DNA from: Zeugodacus cucurbitae | Lineage: Eukaryota; Arthropoda; Insecta; Diptera; Tephritidae | DNA: 64,000 nt | Assembly: GCF_028554725.1 (NCBI RefSeq) | Contig: NC_071668.1 | Span: 53,549,732 to 53,613,731 of the forward strand | Reading direction: 5' to 3' | Program-made: the position numbers and the translations under genes | Part shown: piece after piece, positions 12,501-24,500 of the stretch | How positions within the stretch are numbered: position 1 is the stretch's first letter | How the letters are laid out: the number at the start of each line of letters is the position of its first letter | The notes under the pieces: generated by a model | Databases searched by the model: none | What the model was told of the DNA's origin: nothing | What the model saw: the letters and a program-made list of their open reading frames with translations, nothing else

Positions 12501-15500
12501 TCCTACACACACGCACTGACTATCCGATCGCGGTGCTATTGCTGCAACTTCTGCCGCCGTTGCTGTTGCTGCGGCACCACCCTAAAGTGATGATCAGCGT
12601 GATGATGAGCATAACGCAATAAGCAAATGAAAAAAAACTTCAATATTGCCAACAAGAACGCTTGGTAAAAACCGTTCTTACACCGACTACAATTGCACCG
12701 AGCTTACCAACAAGCGATCTGTCTCGAGTTAGTCCAGACATCTCCGCCGCCAACTCACTTTCAACTCATAAAAGCGCTGCTCAATCAAGATAAACATAAC
12801 ATTTACGCGCTCCTGGTATGCATTCGCTAACACTACTACCACATATTTGCACCAACACCACCAATAACAAAAACAACAACGAATGCATACTGTATGTATC
12901 ATCAATATTGCTGATGAGTAGTGCTAGTATTGGATCAACGCCTAGTGGCTAGCGTTCAGTTCAGTGCATCCTTTGGTCCAGTAAGCACAACGCTTATGCG
13001 CCAGTTAGGGATGTCTGGTGCACAGCTCTTCATATAAAATATACTTGCATAAAGCCAACATTTATCCGCATTTATTTATTGCATTAATGCGTCGAAATGT
13101 TGCGCTTTGGCTGAGGGAGCTAAAGTTCAACCACGAACCCCTCGCCTTACAGTTTCCTGGGCCCCAGGCAACACTTCAACCGCAACCTAAATACTATGTA
13201 TATGTGTATGTAGGCTAGCGAGTCCTTTGTTACTGCTCATTTTCCAGTTATATACCATAGTGTTACGCTTTTTTTATTTTTTTTTTCATTCACCAGCGTC
13301 TGCGTCTGGTAAACGTAGCGATGTCTGCTGCTTGACCACCGCTTGGTAAACGCCTGTGTAGCCACTTAGTGCGTATGCTGTTTATTTGTTGTTAACTCTC
13401 TTCATCGACCTGTTAAAATTCAACCGCGCATGAAAATCTTATTGTATCGCCTGAAGTCATAAGCGGTCTCCAGCATCCATACATACTTGTATATGTATCG
13501 TACTCCTGTCATAAGTAGAGTATGATCGGTGTATATCAATGTGGACGTCGTCTTTATGGCGTAAAGTTGATAATTCCTATGCACATAAAATACTGGTATG
13601 CTTATGAATAAACTATCTGTCTCCAGTTAGAGCACATACATATAGTGTACCTATGTTATTATGAATCAAAAGTATTGAAGAATTTAGATAGCTCCGGTTA
13701 TCGATTTATTGACAAAATTATCACCTTGAACTTAACGTTTCTAAACTGATAACTTCTCCGAGAGCACTAGACAGAATCAGTATTCAACTGGAAAACATTA
13801 TGGTGTTGACCCTCAACATTTTAACAACCTCCACAGATAAAACTGTTTACCGTAAAATACCGTACTCAAAATACTCAAAATTTGTAACCATGTAATCGGG
13901 TTAAGAAAAGACTCTTGATTTATCATTATACTCATAAAATCAAACGTTTTCTTTAAAGACAATAGAAACAGTTATCTGAAAATATTGGTCTTCGAGGTCG
14001 TTGCAAGCCAAATATTTTATTGATCCACACCTTTGTGAAGAAGGCAATGTGGTAATTTTTTAATTTTTTTAGGGCCTTTAAGTATTTCAAATAATATTGC
14101 TGTCGAAATTTGTTTAATCAAATATTATTCTAAATTTAACAAATATTTGTTAAAAAGCTTATAAAAGTAATATAATATTTAGAGACATTATTTTCTAAAC
14201 TCTTCTCATTAACACATTCATTTATATTTGAATACTTAAAAACAAATACTAATATACTTTGAACACAAATAACTAACGATTAACCGAAAAAATACTTCTT
14301 CTTTTACTTAATCTTAATAAAGCTCAAGTTTCAGCCTAATGGATATGGGTGACATTCAAATAAACTTGCCAAATAATATTTATTTTATGTGTAAATATCA
14401 ACAAATAATTGTATTTTAAGCAAAATTTTTGCTTTTATGACATTGTCAATAACTTCTTTCGCTAAATAATTGTCACCGCTTTTTTAAGTCACCTCTTTTA
14501 AATAAACACTTAGCCTATTAATAGTACGTTCATATAACTCAACACTTCTTTTTACATCATTTTAATATTTTTTGCCACAACATTTTTTTTATAAGAAAAA
14601 GTAACTTTATTCAAAGATTCATTTCAAATATGATTATTGAGCAGAATGCGTTAAATACTTTAACTGATTGCCGAGCAATCCGATCTTATCAATTTGTACA
14701 CTCTCGGAACATGTATCAAGGTGCTATAACAAAGCCATAAATAAAGTTATGAAAATATCCTTTGGTAAAGCGTACAACACTATGTATAAAAAGCCATGCT
14801 TTTGGGAAAGCGGGCTTAGCCCCGCCCCTACTAAGTAAATCGGCAAATCTCTCAAATATTCTAAAGAAATTCAAAGAGTTTCATTCTGTTTTGTTGTCGG
14901 AAGTAAAACAATGATATTATATTATAAGAATAGATAGTTAAAGATAATTTGAGAAGAACATAAATCGGACATATATTTCTAAAAAGCAAAAATCATCACT
15001 AGTAGGTTCCTTTGCATTAAAAGAATCACACAAAAAATTTATATGAGAGCCCACAAAATCCAAATATATGGTAATATCAAAAAATAATTTACACTTGGGT
15101 ATTGGTTTAGCTACTTGGCTTTCACCTTTAATAAAGTTTAATACATACTGCATCGTTTGATTTCTTATTAATCAGTGGGTACTTATAATACATTACTTTC
15201 AAAAGGTTTTTTGATAAATAATATGAATTACAATAAAAACAAAATAATTATTTTAGGATAATGTCAAGAACTGGCAATAAAACTAAAAACCATAATATTT
15301 ACAATGAAATTTGAATATTAAAATGCTGCAATCCGATATTACAATATACAACCATAAATTAAGTGTAGTAATAATTACGAGAAAAGCCGTTTTTAAGCAT
15401 CTACTTCATTCGTTTTGATTTTATGGAAATCTTTTAGATTTTTCGTCATAAATTCATTAAAACTCGTGCATATTAAGCATATTTGCATTGCATGATTGCT

Positions 15501-18500
15501 ATTGATCAAAAAAAAATCCAGGACTCAATCATTTTAAGGCTATATTAATTAAGAACTGAAATTTATATGATTAGTTCAATCAGTTCACACTATATCTTTG
15601 CTCGCGACACGTTTATTAGTTTCACACCAGAAGAACAATTTCAGCTTCAGCTTGAATCTGCAATTTGTCTAATACATTTCCAAATGACTGATGAGCAATT
15701 TCCTCCTTTTATATTTGTTACTTTTAGTATCATCATCATGTCTACTCATCGAGGATATCCGACGGGATGAAAAGACGTTCAAAGACATTGCCAACACTAT
15801 AACAAATCTAAGTCAACAGAAAAATCGCTGGTCCAATACAACTGTCAATAATGTACTCAATAGTCATCTGCATCATACGGCGGTGGCGGCGGCGGAGAAG
15901 AATTCGCGTGATGAAACCGATTACCATCGACCAACGAACAAACAACAATTACAGCATCATCATCAGCAACAACAACAGCAACAGAAACAGAGCAATATTT
16001 CTAGTTTGAGACCAAAGTCATTACCATTGGCAGCGAATTCGACGCCTGCCATTGTTTCGGCCATAGTCAAGAAGATACCGCCAGTGTTATCGACATCCAA
16101 CAACAACAGCGGTAACAACAACAATAATGTGAATACTAATAACAATATTACAGCATCAACAAATGATAGCAGCAATAAGAACAACAATAGTACAAACGAA
16201 ATTGGAAAGGGGGTTGTTGGCGGTATTGGTCTGGGCAATAATAAGTGCAAATCTAGTCCACGATTGCAATTACAATTGAAAAATCTACAACAGAAACACG
16301 AAAGCAATCAGCACCGGCAACAACACTTGCAACCGTCAAAGCATCAGCAGAGGCAACAACAGGCGCACGAAAGAGGCGATCCGGATGGCGGCTGTAATCT
16401 TGACGATCTTTCCACCAACTACCTAGCTAAGACGGCGGAGTTACGTGTCAATCCGCCTGCTGAGGAGTCACTCAACACCAAAAAGGGCTGGCTAATGAAG
16501 CAAGATAACCGCACCGGCGACTGGACGAAGCATTGGTTCTCATTGAGTGGTGCCGCACTCTTCTATTATCGTGACCCGGTGTCAGAGGAACGTGGCGTGC
16601 TAGATGGCGTGTTGGATGTGAATAGTCTTACTAATGTAGCGGAAGTCAGTGCCAGTAAGAGTTATGCCTTTCAGCTGACATCCTGGGATCAGCGGCGCCT
16701 CATTTTGGCAAGCTTATCGCCTAGCTCACGGAATAGTTGGATTGCCATATTACGAAATATTGCCGGTTTGCCAGCCCTACTGTCCACCAACAATACGAAC
16801 AACAATAGTCAAACGCTTACAGATGCCGATGTGCCGCCAACAGTGGAATTGGTTATTAAAGACGGCGCCGTTACTCCAAATATAAAAAGTGAAATTGAGA
16901 AAGATTTCATTAAGGCGCAACGTAACCACGAATTGCATAAGAAACCACCAGCAGCTCCCAAGCAAAATATCGCACTCCATCAACACCTGAATGAAACTAG
17001 TCCCCCCGCTACACAGCAAGTTCTATTGCAATCCAACAGCAGTACTCCAGCCAAAGCTCTTGTTTCCACAACTCCGTCTACACCAAAAACTACGCATTTC
17101 TCTTCAGACGAGGAGTACCGTACTGCTTCTGAGGGCGGCCGTCGAGATAGCGTTGACTGGGGCTCTCCGCTTTCACCATCCCCGCCAATAACAACTTCGA
17201 TTTTGCGAAATCGCGATCGTTTGTATGCACGTACAGCCGCTACAACAGCTGGCAGGCCACACAAGCGTAGCCATTCTTCACCTCCAACGTCTCGTCGGAG
17301 TACGGTGGATAGCATTGGCTCGGACGAACTTTCACCACCTCCTACAATGCATCCGGTGCAGGAGGAACTCAGCATTGATAAAGAATTACAATTCCGCCTG
17401 AGCGTAGCGGAGAAAGAGCGCAATATGCTGCGCGATGAAGCCAAAGAACGCGAGACCCGTATGTCTGAATTGTTGACAACACTGGAACGCACGGAGCAAC
17501 AGCTCAATGCGCGCTTACATGAAATGGAATTGGTACGTGATAATCTAACTGCTCAATTGGAAGAGACAAAACGCAATGCCGAAGTTATTGTAGATCGGCT
17601 TACAGATGATTTGGAGGAGAGTCAAAAGAAAATAAAAGATCTGGAAGATAGGCTGGCGCGTGGAATTGATGAGAATGAAGCACTCTATAAGCGTGTGCAT
17701 GAATTGGAAGGCAGTAGTTTGAACAGCTTTAGCCAAATTAATCGCGGAAAGCTTAAGCGCATGGATTCGTTGAGTGATCTTACTCAGATCGGTGATATTG
17801 ATCCATTTGCATTGGAGCGAGATACGCTTGCTGATGAATATAATGAATTGCGTTCCCGTTTTGTCAAGGCGGTAAACGAGATTAAGGCAATGAAGCGTGA
17901 ACTGAAAGAGTCTCAAAACCAATTTGATTCTTTAGAAATATCATATGCAGCGCTTAAGCAAGACCTTGAACGGAAGGAGATTGAAGATCGTGCGCAAGTG
18001 CAGATGATGGCAGCCCGCATACAAGATCTAACTTTAAAGTACAGTAGTTCGGAACGACAGGTGCGTACGCTAAAGCAGAAGATGGCCAAGTCTGAGCGTA
18101 GACGTTCACTTTCACTCAAGGGTAAAGATCAGTTAAGTATACCTAAAGAATTAGAAATAAAAGTATGCGAATTGGAGGCGAAAATCGATGAAATAGAAAA
18201 GCTCAATAGTTCGAACTCAGAGGCAAGTCGTTCGATTTCGAAGAAATCTTCAAGAAGACGTTCACTTGAAAGCAATGCTAGTAATAACGATCCACTTCAA
18301 TTTATGTTACGGCTGAATGATTTAGAAAAACGTTTAGATGATACGTCAGCTGCAGGTTCAATCAGTTCGTCATCTACGCCTACACCCTCCTGCAATACTC
18401 CAACTATAGAAATGGCATCGCGCAACTCCGCTAAAGTTTCCGAGCATTTGCTAGATCGACTGCGTTGTCTTGAAAGTGTTTTAGTGACAAGTAGAGATCG

Positions 18501-21500
18501 TCTGGAAAAAAGTCTACATCAGCTACAAAATCTACGCTCCTCTCATAGTCGTCGTTCTGTTTCGCCAATTACCGATCGTAAAGATTCGTACCGTTTAGTA
18601 GAACGTTGCCTGAGTGAAGTCGTAAAATTGATTCGTGAGTCTTGTGAAACTTGTATAATCAGTGGAAGTGGTGGCGATAAATATACGGTGCCGAGTGTAA
18701 TGTTGCTGCCTGATTCCAATCCAGTGAAGATTGCGCTTACTCAGCTGGAGTCACAGTTGCGTACCAAACTCGCAGAGCTACTCAAGCAACGTCGTGTGTT
18801 GCGAGAGCGAAACGAACTAACCGAACGCAAAAATATGGAACTTTTGGCGGAGCGTGTAGCATTTGAAAGCGTTTGCTTCGGTAAACTACGCGACTCAGTC
18901 ATGCGTGCGGAAAACCCTGAACTTTTCTGTGAAAAACAAACGCGCACAGAAGTAGCGGAGACGTCTCACCTTATGACGATGCTTAAAGCTAAACTAAGTG
19001 GTAAATGTGCGTTAAAGTCCAGTGGCACACTCGATATACTGGCAGGAGTATTGGCACGTAGACTGATGCTATCTAACTGTCGTAAGGAGACAGCCAGCAG
19101 TAAAGAGATGCTCGAACCTGTTGATAAGAATATCATGGAAGATTTGCTTAGACAACAGAATGAAATCAATCTCATTGCCAAACGTTACAAAAATAATGCC
19201 ATGGAAAATCTAGCAAGTGGTTTAGCTGCAGAAACCTTGAGTTATATCTCTTCAAATGACTTGGTGCAAGGCGCTGTACAGGAAGCTTGGCGCCAAGCGC
19301 AAGAGACCGTTAATGCGGAGCTAGTGCAGTCTGAGATTACCCACATCATGCTGCGTAATGCGGAACGTTTTGAGCAGTCACTTACGCCTTCATTTGGTTA
19401 TACGCTGACCGCCGAAGAACGCCTTTCTTTCGAGAAATTTGCTGACGCAGTGCATGATGCCTTGCGTAAAGAGATGGAATTAGCTGTTGCACAGCTTACT
19501 CAATGTTACAAAGAGGCCATACAAAAGATGAAACGTGGTCAATGGCGTCTACAGCTAGAGCAAGAGCGCAAGATTTCGGAAGGCCGGCAGTTGCTTTCCG
19601 ATTTCGCGGATATAATTGCGCATAAAGCGCTTGTAGATGCGCGCATAACTGTTCTGCGTGGTGAATATGTCGAGCAGCAGTTGACTAAAGAGAACACCGA
19701 TCATGTTCAAAAGGACTGCCAGCCAAACAAACTTGGTATTACTGCACTGCAACGATATGAGAGTCTGTTCGAGGAACTTTCAAATGATTTGCAGATCAAC
19801 AACGCTGCCGATATACTGGCCGATGCTGATTTTGAATTCATCTACAAGCAGCATACGATCGATTTTCTGAACGATCGACAGGTATTATCAGAAATCTCAA
19901 CGTTCCTCAGTCAATTGGAGGATTCGCTCATAGCATTGCAATGTGAGGCTTCTGCTTCTACAACGTCAATACCGCGCTCAACTGTCTCCATTGAAAGTTT
20001 ACAAGATGTGTGTCACAAATGTGGTGATTTACGTCAACGCGCTGATCAACTCTGCCAAGAGATACACCGCGCTCTCAACACTCCCTGTCAGCATTGTCGC
20101 CAAGTTCACGAGAAACTGTTGCGACTGCAGCAGCAGCATGAACACGAAATTATGCAACTACAACAGGCACATGCCAAAGATAAGAGTACATATATGCAAC
20201 AGCTGGAGAATCAACGTAATGTTTTCAAAAAGATCGAAGCGGAAAAGGAAGCTGTGACCACTGAGCTGCAATATAGCAATGAATTGTTAGAACAGCGTGC
20301 AAGTGAGCTTGCCACTGTTAATGACAAATTGCAAACCAAAGAGCAAGAGTTGCGAGGCAAGCACGGAGATCAATTATCCTTGTTGCATCAACTCGAAGAA
20401 CAAGTGGAGAAAGCACGAAATCACGAGGAAGAGAGTAATGCTTTAGTTGAGAAATGTGCGCGACAGGATGAAGAGTATGCCGTATTGCTGCAGGAACGTG
20501 ATTATTTGCAGTCCGAACTGAATAAAGAGAAAGAACGCAGCCGAAGGTTCGAGCGCCGATTAGAAATGTTAGAACTGGAACACAGCAAACAATTGGAATG
20601 CCTGCAAGAAACCTATCGTGATCAGTTAATGGCACACTCACCCGATTTCAGTAACGTCACTAGTGATGACGAAAGCTTCCGGCAGCGTTATCAAGCAGAA
20701 ATCGAGCAGCTTAGGGTGAGTTCAACTTAGCTTTCCTAAAAATATTTTCACTGAAATAATACATTTTATGTTTGTATTTGTAGACCCTTTGTGAGAAGGG
20801 CCTCTCAGCTATGGAGTCCTCACATCGGCGCATTGTCGCCGATTTGGAGGAGAAACACCGTCAAGAAATTGAGCGTCTGCTATTGGAGAAGGAAACCGCT
20901 TTAGCTGAGGAAACACAAGTAAGTGGAAGCGATTTTTTTTTTAAATAATTTATTTTTCGAATGTGGCATGTTGATTTTCATTAGGCTACCTTGGCCGCAT
21001 TGGATGCCATGCGGAAAGCTCATCAGAGTGAAGTACAGCGTGAAGTGGCGCGTTTCAAACAGGAGTTCTTGAAGCAATTCCAAAAAGGCGAACACTCCGC
21101 CTACACTGCCAAAGCAAATGAGTAAGTAATATACTGAATATTTTCGATGGAGACTAGCTATGTTTTGTTTGGCCTAATATAATGTAAACGAAAAACTTAA
21201 ATAGTATATGGGGTGATTGAGTCTAAAAAGTTAATTAGCGCTAAAATAAATAAATAGTAAAGAAATTTTTATTAAAATATCTCATCTATAGATGTTAGTA
21301 GTTAAAATAAAGTTTAAAGTTAGGGAATACCTCAAGACTACTTGGTGTAGTATGAAGAATCGAAAGAGTTAACCAAATATCGTAGGAGTTATCACGACAT
21401 GAATTCAAAGGCATGCTGTCATTCGGTTTTAAAAAATCTTCAAAAAGACTTCAACGCTCTTAATAGCGATCTACTTCGGTTCAAGACTGTATGTCTTGCA

Positions 21501-24500
21501 AAACCTACTCTGCTTCCACAAACGCCATTATGTTTCCCCTATCACTGAACTCACAAATCCGCACCATTTAATAGAACATGTAGTGCCGGCGACAAACAGA
21601 ACTCCGCGGTAGACGGAGCCAATAACATGGTGATACCCTTACTATTGGACTTTCCATTGATATCTTATTTTCAGAAACTTGGTAAATAAAGGTAGAATAA
21701 AATGAGCATCTGTGAATACTCCGCTTTCAGCCGATTGAGGTGGAATATCTTTCATGTTCCAACCAAAAAGAAACATAAAGTTATTAAATGGAATTCAGTT
21801 CGAAACTGAGGAATGCAATGAGCATAATGATGGCTTAAGAAGGGATCCATCTCCGAAAATATTCTTTCCTTTTTAGAAGTTATGAAGCATTTAGTATATT
21901 TGTACTTTATATTTAATTTTTTAGAGAGGAACTTGAAGAACTGCGACAGGAAATCTTATCATTCTCCGAGAAGTTCTCCATAAAATGCGTTGAAAACGCT
22001 TCGTTGGAAGAGAAGTTACGCAATACCACGCAAAAGTTGAAACATTTGCAGCAAATGCAGCAGCTGGAGTTGAGGTATCACTGTATTTAATTTTTTAAAT
22101 TTGTGTAATCTCTTATAACTTTCGGTTCAACATATAGAAATAAACAATTTCGTGCACATTTGGACTCTGAAGACCCCAAAACAGATGCGAAATTCGTGCA
22201 AGGGCTTTGCTCAGCGAAGGATGATGGTGTCGTATGCGAAGACAGTGAGGTGGGTTTTTGAAAATATAATTCTTCTGTTATCGAATGAATATAACGCTAA
22301 CTGTAAATTTTTCGCAAATTACTAGTTACACAAATTTCAAATATATATGTATGAATCTAAAATATTTTTATTTTTCAAATATCTACTTTTATGCATAATT
22401 ATTATTTTGTATACAATTGTAACTAATAATTTAATAATTTACTAATGTAAAACTCATGTTGCTATTATTATTGTTTATTATTTTCTATTTACAATTGTAT
22501 TTTTTGTCGCAATCGTTTGAAAATTAAAAAAAAAAAAAAACAAACACACTTATAGGCTAAATCGCATGCGCATGGTGTGTTACATGAGCTTGTCGATGAG
22601 AAAACAGCGATTGTAGAAAATGTGGTACCGGTGCCAATGACGTCAACACAGAACACCACACCACCTCCATCTACCTGTACAGTTTCACTAGCTATTCATG
22701 GAGCATTGGCAACGCCTAAACCATCAGCTTCTTCTATTGTAACACCAACAACAACCGTCAACAAACAATTTGCCACGCGTTTAGCTGTTGACAAGAAATC
22801 TGAAAATATTGTTGTTGATGAGCATAGAGAATATGTTAGTGATAATAAACAGAATAGTGATAATAATAATGATGTTGGTGATAATGATGAATTGAATGCC
22901 ATTTTCTATACATATGAGCCCTGTTATAAGCAAAGCAATTTGCACTATTTTCAAAGTAGGCTGACTTTTGAAGGTAACGGCATACAATAGTATACCTATC
23001 TCTATCTTTTTTGTCTCTTTTTATGTGTCTCTGTTTCTGTTCTATTGTTCTGTGTTTTAATTTCTGTATCTCACTGTACTTCTCTTTACATATGTACATA
23101 CATAATTGTATACTTTTAGTGCACATACTATAAATGTATTTCTTTGGGTGGCGTTTCTACGGATTACTAAGCGGTATTGTTGAATAGTTTCTTTATAAAA
23201 CAGTTTCTTTCAAGCTTCATATATTTCTTTCTATACCACATACAATGTGGAAACATATCTATAGTTTTTACTAGACCTAGTACTAGTTAACAGCACTCTT
23301 ATATATTTCATTATAATTATTAGAAATTTTTCTTTATAAATTTTAATTACATAACTGATTTTACTTCGGTTAATTATTAAAGTTTAAAGAAGTACTCTAA
23401 GCTGTCAAGAATTTTCAATGCACTGTTATTAAAGTTGAGGTGAAATCATCTCATCAGTTCCTTCTGGAGTGTCCTCATTACCGAGATCAAGAAAAAAATT
23501 TATCAGATCTCACTTTTTCGCGCTCGCGAAATAACGAATATAGAAGAGAAAAATCTCTGCAGACTAATCGTAGATTCAGGGCGCTTTATCGACTCCTAAT
23601 ACCGAATCTAGGGCAGATTGTGGTCTACGTGTGTTTCCCTCTAGAGAGCAGTCTTACAACCTACCTATATACCTAAGTTGCATTCGATTTGCCTGGTGAT
23701 TGAGAATAGGAAATCGGAACAGTCTATACCAGTTGTTCAAACAGTACTTTTTTGAGAAATACTTCTTTTAGCTCCAAATATCGTTTAGATTACATTGATT
23801 TCGAACAGCTCTAAATTTAAGAGAAACATATTTTTTCTGACTGTAATTTTAATTTAAGCTATTCAAAAAAAAAACAAGTAAGGAAGGGCTAAGTTCGGGT
23901 GTAACCGAACATTTAATACTCTCGCAATTTATTTATTTAACTTTATTTATATTATATAATACACAATTTGACCCACATATTCGTCATATATATTGTATAA
24001 AGTCCATTGAAAGTTGAAAACCCTAATATTAGGTTAGAAGCAACGAGGTCCTAATATTCGATATATGGGGCCTTGAAAACCTATGGTCTTATTTTGGGCG
24101 ATTTTTAGATGGGCAATATCACACTATAAAAGCAGTATTTATGCAAAGTTCTGGACATCTTCACTAGTGTTTACTTTATATATAGTAAAGTAAACGATTC
24201 AGACTGTCTTCAAAGTTCTGGTATATAGGAAGTAGGCGTGGTTGTAAAGCGATTTGGCCTATTTTCACAACATATCATTGGGATGTAAGGAAACAATTAC
24301 AAACCAAGTTTCATTGAAATCGGTCGAGTAGTTCCTGAGATATGGTTTTTGACCCATAAGTGGGCGATGCCACGCCCATTTTCCATTTTGTAAAAAAATC
24401 TGAGTGTAGCTTCCATCTGCCATTTCTTATGTGAATTTTAGTATTTCTGGCGTTTTTCGTTAGTGAGTTAACCCACTTTTAGTAGTTTTCAACATAACCT

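Noticed and set aside
16980..17507. Long minus-strand frame of 175 codons opposite osp
   Set aside because: Shadow of the strongly coding plus strand; Ser/Arg-rich composition follows from the sense codons.
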